Of a DNA stretch of 64,000 bases, positions 43,351-51,623 are shown in pieces. The stretch comes from Natrinema caseinilyticum (GTDB taxonomy: Archaea > Halobacteriota > Halobacteria > Halobacteriales > Natrialbaceae). The position numbers and the translations under genes are program-made. Where the stretch lies: contig NZ_CP100446.1 of the NCBI RefSeq assembly GCF_024227435.1, positions 124,001 to 188,000 of the forward strand, in the 5' to 3' direction. Each line of letters starts with the position of its first letter. The stretch's first letter is position 1. The notes beneath the pieces were generated by a model, which saw only the letters and a list, made by a program, of their open reading frames with translations, was not told the DNA's origin and searched no databases.

Positions 43351-43506
43351 CCTCGGGTATTTATCCCGAGGATGAATTACTTAATTTTTATTGGTTTCTC
43401 TAACGTGTTTAAAAATACAGTATGCGAATTAAAGACCGTAATTCGTCGCAACTGTGCGCAGTTGCGGAGGAATGTGGCTCTCTCAAAACCCACGTCTTCG
43501 GCGTGG
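43351..43506 (+). mobile_element. Hairpin-rich fragment resembling an IS200/IS605 (TnpB-type) end
   Basis: Three hairpins lie in 155 bp: cctcggg-tattta-tcccgagg type (43351-43371), gcaactg-tgcg-cagttgc (43448-43465) and ccacgtc-ttcg-gcgtgg (43490-43506). Between them it is AT-rich. Subterminal hairpins like these mark IS200/IS605 ends, and no TnpA or TnpB coding remains. It could be a solo relic of such an element or its guide-RNA region. Confidence 0.4.
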
Positions 43507-44087
43507 TGAGTCTGCGCAGGAGAAACTAGATCGGTTGTCGGAGAAGTTGTCCGATCGCGAAGAGTGAGTCGGCGCTGGCGGTAATGAAGAGTGACTCTCA
43601 AGGAAAAGTCTGTAGTGGACACTTGGTTCTGTTTCGAAGTTCCGTCTGATAAGAGGCGAATCGTGGATTGTCAACAGCTCAGTACAGCGACGGTACTGAA
43701 CGGTACAAAGAAGAAGCGAGCCAAATTTCGGTTTTAGTTCACAGAGAGAGCGACCACTCATGTCCACAAGTTCCGCGCCGGAAGTCCGCTGTCGCCACAC
43801 CATCGACAGCATACTTTGTGAGCAGTTCTCCCAACCCATTTTCGCATTCGGGGCAACAAGCGTTCATGGCCACCTCTGCTAGTGACGGGCCGGTATTATG
43901 CTCAATTCCCAATCATATAGGTGTGCAAAATAATGAACGATCTAATTTGACTGGGTGGTCACTACGCAGCGGTAGTGTGCGGGTGGGTCACTAAAACAGC
44001 TATCATGAAGTAGATCTCAGTAAACGGCTTGCAATCACTGCTTTCGATATAGGGTGAAAGCCCCTGGCGCGCTCGAGTCCCGCGCCT
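43507..44087. other. Region without recognised gene
   Basis: About 580 bp. Short frames on both strands lack family features. The leftward frame 43483-43839 has a moderately coding look (NCSQSMLSMVWRQRTSGAELVDMSGRS-type text) and may be the remnant of a plasmid gene. No other structure was found. Confidence 0.4.
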
Positions 44088-44770
44088 GGCGAGACGTGTG
44101 CGTCTCGCCGCCCTTCGCTCGTTTCGCTCGCGAAGACCTCGCTGCGCTCCTCACAGGTTGCGGTGCTTGCGTCGGCGGGGTTCCCCGAGCGCGCCAGCCC
44201 CTTTCGATCCCACCCTTGTGGACTGATCGGGATGCTGTAGCGTTGGTTGTTCGCTCTTGGGTACCGGCTCGCCCCGCTCGCCGCGTGCTGCCCTCCGCGT
44301 CGCTCGCGACCGACCATTCCGGGCTGCGGTTCGCTCCTAGCGTCGCTCACCGTTCCGGGCTACAGTGAATCTGGTCTCGACGCCAGCATTAAGCGCGTTT
44401 TCGGTTGCGCCCCTCGCGGGTTTTCGCGTTCCAGCGCTTGGTGCCGCCTGCGCTGTCGCGCGCCACATCGCGGCGCGCGTTCTCGACGACAGTCGCGCTG
44501 GACACGAACCCGCAGTCCGGGCCGGACACGAGAAACGGCTTAAAGATGGCCGCTCACTTCGGGCGGGTCGCCGAGGCGCTCACGCTGTTCGCGCCTCGAG
44601 CCCTGCCTCGCTTTGCTCGGCAGGACGCCGCGCGGTGCTGGTTGTGTAACCTCATTCAGGCGCGCTCTCGCTCGCGCCCAGATGGGCGCTCGCGAAGGCG
44701 CGAGCGCGAGCGCGCAGATGGTTCTGTCGGTCGGTGTTGTCGGAAAACCGCGATGTTGCAGCATCGCGGT
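44088..44770 (+). other. GC-rich, hairpin-bracketed non-coding block upstream of the OB-fold gene
   Basis: About 680 bp, opened by a perfect 9-bp hairpin (ggcgagacg-tgtg-cgtctcgcc at 44088-44109) and closed by another (accgcgatg-ttgcag-catcgcggt at 44747-44770). A long imperfect inverted repeat lies at 44661-44678/44697-44714 (17 of 18 match). Multiple overlapping frames are open on both strands, as expected from GC bias, and none has a domain. Its placement 42 bp before the ssDNA-binding gene suggests a regulatory or replication-related RNA/DNA structure. Confidence 0.55.
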
Positions 44771-44811
44771 GACAGGCGCGTGAACGCCTTCAGCGGTACA
44801 GGTGAGTACCA

Positions 44812-45708
44812 ATGTCTAGTAACAACTCGAGTAGCAAGGTCGTTACGGTCGATGAACAGGCACTCAAACAGGCGGGTGAGCAAGCGGTCGATGAAGACGG
44901 TTTCCCGGTCGTCGACGAGACGCCGGAATTCGAGGCAACGGTCGAGCAAGAGGTCCAAGCAAAGGTAGATGCGAACCACCCAGACGGGGTCGTCGATACG
45001 AGCGACGACCGGATACACGGAGCCACCCTCGAACAAGAAGAGCGCATTCGAGCACGAGAGGACGAACTCGAACTGATCAGTGCCCAAGCCGAACTGGGAA
45101 CGCAGGAGGGCCGTGAGAGACGGACGCGAACGATCGCTGCGAACCAGAACAAAGCGCGGCGTGTGGAATTCCAGAAACGGGCGGCGAGCGTGGACCCAAT
45201 GGCGGATCCGGAGCGGGCAGATCCCCGTACAGAACTCTCTCGAGAGCAGCTGGCGGCCGTGAACAAGCAGTCGATGCGACTCGCAAAGCAGTTGGATGGT
45301 TGGTCTCGAGCAGCGATCAGCCGGCGGTTGAGTGAAGCCGTCGTCGGTGGCCAGGACCTGACGAGTGCAGTCGTCAACGTGTTCGAGGAGCTGCAGACGG
45401 CACCCGGACACGTCATCCCCATCGGAAAACTCGAGGAGGTCTCTCGGAAGGAGGTGAGCATCGAAGGGCGTGTCGAAACCCTGTGGGATCCCTCGCATCC
45501 AAGCATCGCGCAGGTCGGTCTTATCGCAGACGACAGTGGCCAGACACGCGTGACGATCTGGAAGTCATCAGATGCACCGTGGATCGAGGAAGACGAGCAG
45601 GTACGCATTCACAAGGCTGCCCGGAACTGGCACGAAGGCCGTGTCTCACTGGCCGTGACCGGGTGGTCGATGATCCACTTCCCGGAGCGCGGCTGCTGGT
45701 GGGAATAG
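44812..45708 (+). CDS. OB-fold single-stranded DNA-binding (RPA-like) protein
   Basis: 298 aa. An N-terminal acidic/charged region (about 1-120) precedes a basic helical stretch, and a C-terminal OB fold (about 200-298) carries VSIEGRVETLWDPSHPSIAQ, VGLIADDSGQTRVTIWKSSD and WHEGRVSLAVTGWSMI. These are haloarchaeal RPA-type repeats from plasmid-borne proteins. It probably coats ssDNA during replication or transfer of the island. The ATG has no upstream alternative in frame. The hairpin-rich block precedes it. Confidence 0.8.
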   Translation: MSSNNSSSKVVTVDEQALKQAGEQAVDEDGFPVVDETPEFEATVEQEVQAKVDANHPDGVVDTSDDRIHGATLEQEERIRAREDELELISAQAELGTQEGRERRTRTIAANQNKARRVEFQKRAASVDPMADPERADPRTELSREQLAAVNKQSMRLAKQLDGWSRAAISRRLSEAVVGGQDLTSAVVNVFEELQTAPGHVIPIGKLEEVSRKEVSIEGRVETLWDPSHPSIAQVGLIADDSGQTRVTIWKSSDAPWIEEDEQVRIHKAARNWHEGRVSLAVTGWSMIHFPERGCWWE

Positions 45709-46144
45709 CCGGAGCGGTGCCCCTTTTTTGCTGGTGTGAACGCAATCACCGCCACCTCCCACCACCTCCACGGTCCGGGCTGCTCACGGCCAGTGGCCGT
45801 TGCGCTTCCGGGCTTTCGCCAGAGGGTATGAATCCGTTCGACGGCGTTGCCGCCACCTAGCGGTTAGAAGGAAGTTTCTTTATCCAAAGTCGGATGTGAA
45901 AATGCCCATCTCGGTTTGGTAACTATGCGTGTAAACTGAACGGCAGACTGTTCACACCCACTCCGCAAGAACACGGACCACACCAAACTAAGAGAACTGT
46001 GGATACATCGAAAGTATTCCGCCATTGTGACGCACCAGACACTATTGGCCCAACTCTTGCCAGATAGTGGTTAAGCATCCACATTCGCACGGTATTTTAG
46101 GATTTTGTAATCGTTGTTGGCGGCTTTTGAAAACAAATGCGGAA
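45709..46144. other. Intergenic gap between OB-fold and cold-shock genes
   Basis: About 435 bp with no gene that I can support. It becomes AT-rich toward the cold-shock promoter. Confidence 0.5.
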
Positions 46145-46153
46145 TACTTAACC
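46145..46153 (+). promoter_or_regulatory. TATA box of the cold-shock gene
   Basis: tacttaacc is centred about 31 nt before ATG 46180, consistent with a near-leaderless start. Confidence 0.5.
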
Positions 46154-46179
46154 GTATAGTCGTATTTTGGGTTAGTGTA

Positions 46180-46374
46180 ATGGCAAACGGTACGGTTGAT
46201 TTCTTCAACGACACAGGCGGCTACGGTTTCATTTCGACGGACGATGCGGACGACGACGTGTTCTTCCACATGGAAGACGTTGGCGGTCCGGACCTCGAAG
46301 AAGGCACAGACATTGATTTCGATATCGAACAGGCCCCCAAGGGTCCCCGCGCGACGAACGTCGTCCGCAACTAA
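46180..46374 (+). CDS. cspA: Cold-shock domain protein (CspA family)
   Basis: 64 aa, a single cold-shock OB domain. Both RNP motifs are present: GTVDFFNDTGGYGFIST (RNP1 with G-Y-G-F near 13-19) and DDVFFHMEDV (RNP2, near 26-35). It binds single-stranded nucleic acid and probably acts as an RNA chaperone. Haloarchaeal members show the same acidic surface (DDADDD). Translation from earlier starts adds a hydrophobic leader unlike the family. Confidence 0.95.
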   Translation: MANGTVDFFNDTGGYGFISTDDADDDVFFHMEDVGGPDLEEGTDIDFDIEQAPKGPRATNVVRN

Positions 46375-46601
46375 TTCCGACTTCATTGTCGCCTTGGCGA
46401 CCGTGAACGACGATTTCGTTTTTAGACTCGTACGGCTGAGTCCGTGTCTTTCGTGATCGCTCCTTCACTGGTACTTATCGTGAGTTTCACGAAGAGCCCT
46501 AAATAAAGGAGCACTGTTACTGCCTACTGAGAGTGCGGTTTCTGTGCCCCACGAGTGGGGTGAGGGGCGGTCGGAGTTACACATCGCCCCTCGTGAACAT
46601 C

Positions 46602-46787
46602 ATGATTCTCAAAGAGGTTTACGAGACGACGTTCGATGAAGACGTCCAACCCGACTCGAGCGCCAGTCCGTGTCCCAGATGCAATGGCCGAGTCACCACC
46701 AACGCAGTCGAAACTCGTTGTGAAGACTGTGGTCACCTTCTCGAACCGCAACACCAGCAGACGAAGAAAAGAGTCAATCATGCGTAG
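46602..46787 (+). CDS. Small TFB-like zinc-ribbon protein
   Basis: 61 aa from ATG 46602. It carries a Cys4 ribbon CPRCNGRVTTNAVETRCEDCG (residues 24-44; the second pair is CEDC) in the style of the N-terminal ribbon of archaeal TFB, preceded by the VYETTFDEDVQ lead found in TFBs. The cyclin folds of TFB are absent, so it is either a truncated TFB or a stand-alone ribbon that could contact RNA polymerase. A lysine-rich tail ends it. Confidence 0.7.
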   Translation: MILKEVYETTFDEDVQPDSSASPCPRCNGRVTTNAVETRCEDCGHLLEPQHQQTKKRVNHA

Positions 46788-46862
46788 ATGGAATGCCATT
46801 GAGAAAACTACACAAGTAATTGGGTCAAGATATTTACTGGAGTAACAACATAGATTTGGATA

Positions 46863-47000
46863 ATGCCAGAATGTGATGGCTGTGGCTCTCATGTCACGGA
46901 AAACTACTACCGGGTTTTCGCTGTTAATGGTGATCTGCCAGCGTGTATCCATTGTGCCAGCAACCGTGAAGCGCGAGAAGCAGGACTCCGCCAGCAATAG
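46863..47000 (+). CDS. 45-aa zinc-finger protein (DUF7563-like)
   Basis: ATG 46863 to TAG 47000, too short for common gene callers. It has two Cys pairs, CDGCG (residues 4-8) and CIHC (28-31), and a basic, Arg-rich tail (NREAREAGLRQQ). Such mini zinc fingers are frequent in haloarchaea and in their viruses and plasmids, and the function is unknown. It sits 75 bp after the zinc-ribbon gene in the same direction. Confidence 0.72.
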   Translation: MPECDGCGSHVTENYYRVFAVNGDLPACIHCASNREAREAGLRQQ

Positions 47001-47086
47001 CGTCTCAGTGATCACATTTCCAGATCTTCTCTCTCGAACTGGAGCCTGCATCGAGACGTGAGGCAATACAACCCACTCCCCACTCA

Positions 47087-47971
47087 ATGACTGATCGAGA
47101 TTCTGACTTCGAGGAGCTTCGTCCGACCGGCGAAGCGTCGCATATCCCAGATGAGACACTCAGCGAAGTTGATGACGGCGAACCTGATCAACAGCGGATC
47201 GAGACGTCGACGACTGGATACCCAGACATTCCAACGGAAACGGATACCGAGTGTCGTTCCTGTGGGGCACCGATCCCAACTGATCAGACCAAATGCCTGT
47301 TCTGTCTCACCAACCATCTCGAGGACCGCTCTTCTGAAATAGACGGACCAGCAACGGAGTGGACACTGCTTGGCGTCGTTCACATGTTTGTCGAGTCGTC
47401 GACGTTCTACGGCGCTGTCGCGAAAGGCGCGGCCGCTGCGACGCTCCTTGCCTCGAATCCGACGGAATCAACCGTCGACGTCTGCACGATCATCTACGAT
47501 CTCGAGGACGAGCCTGCAGCCCAACTGGCTGATCGGTGGCCCGTGCTTCCTGCTGCAGCACGGATCTCATCCACTGGCGGTGAGCAACTTCTCGCGGCTG
47601 CCCGTGATCGAACAGCGTGGACTGACCAATCAGCGGTGGATAGCGACTGCGAACCAACAACCTATCTCTACGACGAGGGTGGATCCGGCATTCGCGATGA
47701 GCAGCGACTTGCGACGGTGCTCGACAATGCCGGTGATGATGCGTGGCTAGTCCCCGCAATTGCTCTCCAGCAGACACCTGACAAGCGTGAACCTGAGCAT
47801 CAGGACAGTCTGATTCCGACCAAAGAACGCCTCGAGTGTCACCAGTGCGGACGCACAACCGATCACCGATTCAGCGCTCATGAATCGGTTCCCGACGAAA
47901 CCTGGACCGGCCACGCAATCTGGGAGTGCCAGGTCTGCGGGACGCCGCGCTATGGGCCGAGCCCAGAATGA
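47087..47971 (+). CDS. Plasmid-type zinc-binding protein ('biosurfactant protein 1'-like)
   Basis: 294 aa. It has two zinc knuckles: CRSCGAPIPTDQTKCLFC near 57-74, and C-terminal CHQCGRTTDHRF near 250 with CQVCG near 283. A central alpha/beta part follows the pattern seen in haloarchaeal plasmid proteins annotated as biosurfactant protein 1 (FYGAVAKGAAAATLLA, YDLEDEPAAQLADRWPVLP). I recall the family by this pattern only, and its true function is unknown. It starts 86 bp after the 45-aa zinc finger. Confidence 0.65.
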   Translation: MTDRDSDFEELRPTGEASHIPDETLSEVDDGEPDQQRIETSTTGYPDIPTETDTECRSCGAPIPTDQTKCLFCLTNHLEDRSSEIDGPATEWTLLGVVHMFVESSTFYGAVAKGAAAATLLASNPTESTVDVCTIIYDLEDEPAAQLADRWPVLPAAARISSTGGEQLLAAARDRTAWTDQSAVDSDCEPTTYLYDEGGSGIRDEQRLATVLDNAGDDAWLVPAIALQQTPDKREPEHQDSLIPTKERLECHQCGRTTDHRFSAHESVPDETWTGHAIWECQVCGTPRYGPSPE

Positions 47972-48095
47972 CTTGCTCCGCGTCATGTCTTAACCAACAG
48001 ACGGCGATAGTGCAGCGTGGCTGTTGGTTAACAGACCGGTCGCCCGTGCTATCGTGTCATGTTTGTTTGCGCCGCGATCGGCTGAGGCGCATTCA

Positions 48096-48257
48096 ATGGA
48101 CCCACGAAACACACCAGGATACAGACTGCATCGTGCACTCAGCCAACTCAATGATCTCGAGGGTGATCAGCTGACTGACGCAGACAGCGAACGAATCGAG
48201 ACAGCAACGGCGCTCTTGGAGGAAGTGTGTCTTCTCACTCGACCAAAGAGTGAATAA
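48096..48257 (+). CDS. Small acidic hypothetical protein, 53 aa
   Basis: MDPRNTPGYRLHRALSQLND then LTDADSERIETATALLEEVC: a short amphipathic helical protein with haloarchaeal codon use. The ATG at 48096 is preferred over an upstream GTG-started frame. It is not recognised beyond being typical of plasmid-borne small proteins. It lies 68 bp before the antitoxin gene at 48326. Confidence 0.55.
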   Translation: MDPRNTPGYRLHRALSQLNDLEGDQLTDADSERIETATALLEEVCLLTRPKSE

Positions 48258-48325
48258 TTCACCCGCTATCTGTCATTGCAGACTCTCCATAGACGTTTAA
48301 GTCATCCCGAGCCGATTGTGTAGAC

Positions 48326-48577
48326 ATGGCCACCGATCTCACCGAACGTGTCCAAGAGATCGCAGAAGCACGAGATGTCGCCGAGTCGGAGATCCTTGAA
48401 CAGGCTCTGGAACGCGGTGTCGAAGATCTCTGGATCGATCTGGTTCTCTCGCGGTATGTCAACGACGAAATCGATCGGGAAACGGCAATTGACCTCGTCG
48501 GGCGAGATCGCGTCAAGCGTGCAGAACGCGAACTCCAGGTAGTTGAAGACGACGTTCAGTGGGGTCTGAGTGCGTGA
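48326..48577 (+). CDS. Antitoxin of a PIN-domain toxin (UPF0175-like)
   Basis: 83 aa, all-helical. The N-terminal RHH/helical motif (VQEIAEARDVAESEILEQALERGVED, about 9-34) is followed by YVNDEIDRETAIDLVGRDRVKRAERE, the standard UPF0175 layout. Its stop overlaps the toxin GTG start by 4 bp (GTGA), so the pair is one operon. It probably binds the operator as well as the toxin. Confidence 0.78.
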   Translation: MATDLTERVQEIAEARDVAESEILEQALERGVEDLWIDLVLSRYVNDEIDRETAIDLVGRDRVKRAERELQVVEDDVQWGLSA

Positions 48578-49047
48578 TTGTCGCGGTCGCTGATACAGGC
48601 CCACTCATTCATCTCGACGAAATCGGTGCGATTGACGTGCTGTCAGCAGTCGATGGATTGCTCATCCCTCAGACCGTGTACGAGGAACTCGAGGCAGGTA
48701 CAGTTCCTCCTGCACTCAGCAATCTCGAGTACGAACTCGTCGAGGCTGATCCGACTGAACTCACAGTGAATCTGAACCTCGATCCCGGTGAAACTGCCGC
48801 TCTCGCGGTTGCGTCTGACCGCTCAGCTGTTCTGTTGACTGATGATCTTGAAGCTCGAGATGCTGCTAACGATCTCAGTATCGAAGTGCATGGTTCAATC
48901 GGTGTTATCGTTCTCGCGTATCATCGTGACCAACTTACGAAATCAAAAGCAGCCGAGCTAATGCGGGCACTACAAACAGAAACAAGCCTATTTATCACGG
49001 ATTCAGTGGTTGAACAAGGAATTTCGTTGCTTGAAAACTCATCTTGA
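48574..49047 (+). CDS. vapC: PIN-domain toxin (VapC-like, DUF3368)
   Basis: 157 aa from GTG 48574. The PIN nuclease acids are Asp in VAVADTGPLIHL near residue 7, Glu in LDPGETAALAV near 73, and Asp residues in VLLTDDLEARDAA near 90-96. It probably cleaves RNA (tRNA or rRNA) when released from its antitoxin. GTG 48574 overlaps the antitoxin stop. An upstream in-frame start at 48559 lies inside the antitoxin gene and is less likely. Confidence 0.85.
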   Translation: MIVAVADTGPLIHLDEIGAIDVLSAVDGLLIPQTVYEELEAGTVPPALSNLEYELVEADPTELTVNLNLDPGETAALAVASDRSAVLLTDDLEARDAANDLSIEVHGSIGVIVLAYHRDQLTKSKAAELMRALQTETSLFITDSVVEQGISLLENSS

Positions 49048-49132
49048 TTTTCTGCGCCGGTGATGGGTGCCGGCGCACTGGGTAAGACCAAGCGAACACT
49101 GATCAGAGCGTCGGCGCAGTGAGGTATCCGAG

Positions 49133-49632
49133 ATGCATATGTTAATTTACGCACTGGTAGAGGCATCGACAGCAGACGAGGCACTGTCAACCGGAAAAAC
49201 CGTGTTCGACCGACTGGTTGGCGCGGAGCCCGATTCTTGTGCAGTGTTCGACTACTACGTCACCTTCGACGAGGGGGAGACGACAGTGGCTGGAAAAGCA
49301 CGGTGGGCGACCTACCGACAGCTGCACCCGTTACGTCTGACGAAGGTGAAGAACTCCTCGAGCGGGCCTGGGAGACCACAACAGAAACGTTCCAGCAGAA
49401 TCTGGACCAGGTGAAGAAAGCACTCGAAGAACATAACGACGACGAGATCATGCGCGACGAGGGCCTCGCTCGGCACGCCTTCCAGCAGGTCGGTGCTTCC
49501 CGTGGCCCGTCGATCTGCCTGTATGATCAACACGCGACAGGCATCCGCCATCGCGGACATCTCGATCGCCTCCTCGAGGAGATTGATGAGCGCGAGACAT
49601 GCTGGGTCGTGCCAGCAGACGTCCATTTCTGA
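49133..49632 (+). pseudogene. Plasmid-type hypothetical protein, frameshifted
   Basis: The first frame (from 49133) encodes MHMLIYALVEASTADEALS...FDYYVTFDEGETTVAGKARW, and the rest (GDLPTAAPVTSDEGEELLER to CWVVPADVHF) continues in another frame to 49632. Adding one G to the three-G run at 49305-49307 joins them into a single ~166-aa protein of a haloarchaeal plasmid family. It is either a decayed gene or a base-call error. Confidence 0.75.
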
Positions 49633-49638
49633 GTAATC

Positions 49639-50055
49639 ATGCCCCGAATCACCAACTGGATACGAGAGAGTCGAACACCCACGCTAGCATATCGAAACAC
49701 AGTGACTGAAGCCCAAGCCATCCTGCATCGTGCCCCGGACTCCTACGCGTACAAGTGGCGGGCAGCGATCCTCGTCGACGGCTATCCGGTGTGGTCGCGT
49801 GGCTTCGAGACAAAAGAGACGACCAGCGTTCGGGATGCACTTCGGGACAGACCAGCCCCCGAACTCGCTTGTCCGGAGTGTCCGAACGACGATGTCATCA
49901 TCGACCAGAAATCTGCCGCTGGTGCGAAGGTCCAGCGATGGTTTGACTGTCCCGACTGTGTGGCTACGAAGCTCCCTCGCAGATCGTCTACGGTGCAGAG
50001 CGCTAACAGCAGGTTCCGGTTCGCTGATGAATACCGTTCGTACCGGCTCTCTTGA
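49639..50055 (+). pseudogene. DUF7568-like zinc protein with frameshifted C terminus
   Basis: MPRITNWIRESRTPTLAYRN...WRAAILVDGYPVWSRGFETK then a Cys-pair ribbon (CPECPNDDV near 76, CPDC near 105). After the second CPDC, the natural ending (GYEAPSQIVYGAER, stop at 50007) is in another frame. The TGTGTG at 49957-49962 carries one TG too many, and removing it restores a ~122-aa protein. The frame as it stands ends in unrelated residues at 50055. It is the second frameshifted gene in a row. Confidence 0.7.
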
Positions 50056-50311
50056 GCTGCTCGGGGAGTTATAGGTTTGGGTGGTGTGATTTCACGGGAT
50101 GAAGGCACTACCGAAGTCGTAATTACTCCGGTTTACTGAGAAAGCGATCCACTTGGAACGCCGAGCCATCTCTCGGTACTCCCCGAAACACTCCAAAAAA
50201 CGCTATACACTTCTTCAACACGTTGTTCTGCTGTGTCCCAAAGTTCGGAAGACTACAATCTACCGTGGGCCGCTTGACAAGTTGATCGAGATATAGAACG
50301 GGTAACTGAAG
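50056..50311. other. Intergenic gap
   Basis: 256 bp. No gene or repeat is recognised. It separates the accessory island from the membrane/hydrolase genes. Confidence 0.4.
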
Positions 50312-51610
50312 ATGGGCCGCCGATCCGAGAACCCACCGTCGTTCCAGTACGTTCTTAGTCGGCTGTTACAGCTGACTATCAGCGCCATATTCGTCGTCGG
50401 ACTCGTCACCCTGAACCTGAGCGTGATCGTAAACGCGGCCATCGCACTCGGGGTGACGTTCGTCCCGGCCATTCTGCAACGCGACTATCGACTCAGTCTC
50501 GGTCCATGGATGACACTGTGGATCACGGGGGCACTCTTCTTGCACACGGTCGGAATGCTCGGCCTGTACCACGACGTCTGGTGGTACGACCACGTGACCC
50601 ACACGCTCTCGGCGACGATCGTTGCCGGCGTCGGCTACGTGACCGCCCGTGCAGTCGACGAGTGGAGCGACGCGATCTATCTACCGCCACGGTTCATGTC
50701 GGTGTACGTCCTCCTCTTCACGCTCGGTTTCGGCGTCTTCTGGGAGGTCACGGAGTTCGTCGTCCGAATCGGCGCCGACCTGCTCGGGCTCAAGGCCGTG
50801 CTCATCCAGTACGGCCTCGAGGATACCCTCCTTGACCTGCTGTTCGACGTGGTCGGGGCCGTCATCGTCGCCGTGTTCGGGACGGGACTGGTGTCGACGA
50901 CGACCGAAAGACTCGCAGCCAGAATCGGCGAGCACCGTGACGGCGCGCGCGATGGGGGCGAGGACGGCCCCGCCGCTGGACGGGTAACGACACGAAGCGA
51001 TGGCGACTCCGGACACTTCGGTGGGTTCGTGTCCGACGGACCGGCGAAGGCGCGTGCGTCCTGGGCGGTCACCGTCTTCCTCGGCGCCGCCGCGATCGGC
51101 GGGGTGTTCGCCGGTGCCATCCTCACAGCGATACACGTCGGCGTCGTGCTGGTGCTGGCGTTGCTCCCGGCGCTGGCGTATCGTGATCTTCGGGCGACGC
51201 TTCCGTGGCCGGTCCTCGGACTCGCCAGCCTCCCGGTGTTCAGCGCCGTAATCGAACAGCCGTGGCTGAACTCGAATCTCGTCACCTACGTCGCCGTCGC
51301 GACGGTCGTACTCGTGATTGCGGTCGAACTCAACCTGTTCACGGCCGTCACGATGTCACCTCGGTTCGCCGTCGTCTTCGTCGTCGTCACGACGATGGCA
51401 ACGGCGGGACTCTGGGCGCTCGGTCGCTGGTTCGCGGGTCTCTATCTGGGAACGGAGCTGCTCTTCGAGCCCGGCCACACGGACGCCGAAATCGAGACCG
51501 CTCTTATGTGGGAGTTCCTCCACGCCGTAGTGGCCGGGGTAGTCGCTGGCATCGTGTTCGAATGGGGCTTCCGGGCGAGGAGAGTGACGTCCCGCGACAC
51601 GGACGGGTAG
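50312..51610 (+). CDS. DUF2238/YjdF-type membrane protein, duplicated/extended
   Basis: 432 aa. The first half (about 20-190) is a DUF2238 domain: DVWWYDHVTHTLSATIVAG near 89-107, FGVFWEVTEF near 140-149 and GLEDTLLDLLFDVVGAVIV near 169-187 (family acids and His). A polar loop rich in Arg/Asp/Gly (about 200-245) links to a second group of about five membrane helices (about 250-430) that I do not recognise as the same family. Function unknown. Confidence 0.78.
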   Translation: MGRRSENPPSFQYVLSRLLQLTISAIFVVGLVTLNLSVIVNAAIALGVTFVPAILQRDYRLSLGPWMTLWITGALFLHTVGMLGLYHDVWWYDHVTHTLSATIVAGVGYVTARAVDEWSDAIYLPPRFMSVYVLLFTLGFGVFWEVTEFVVRIGADLLGLKAVLIQYGLEDTLLDLLFDVVGAVIVAVFGTGLVSTTTERLAARIGEHRDGARDGGEDGPAAGRVTTRSDGDSGHFGGFVSDGPAKARASWAVTVFLGAAAIGGVFAGAILTAIHVGVVLVLALLPALAYRDLRATLPWPVLGLASLPVFSAVIEQPWLNSNLVTYVAVATVVLVIAVELNLFTAVTMSPRFAVVFVVVTTMATAGLWALGRWFAGLYLGTELLFEPGHTDAEIETALMWEFLHAVVAGVVAGIVFEWGFRARRVTSRDTDG

Positions 51611-51623
51611 GCGCCACTGCTCA

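Noticed and set aside
44003-44350. Hypothetical proteins in the GC-rich block before the OB-fold gene
   Set aside because: Overlapping frames on both strands with low-complexity Arg/Ser/Ala content. Hairpin structure explains the region better.
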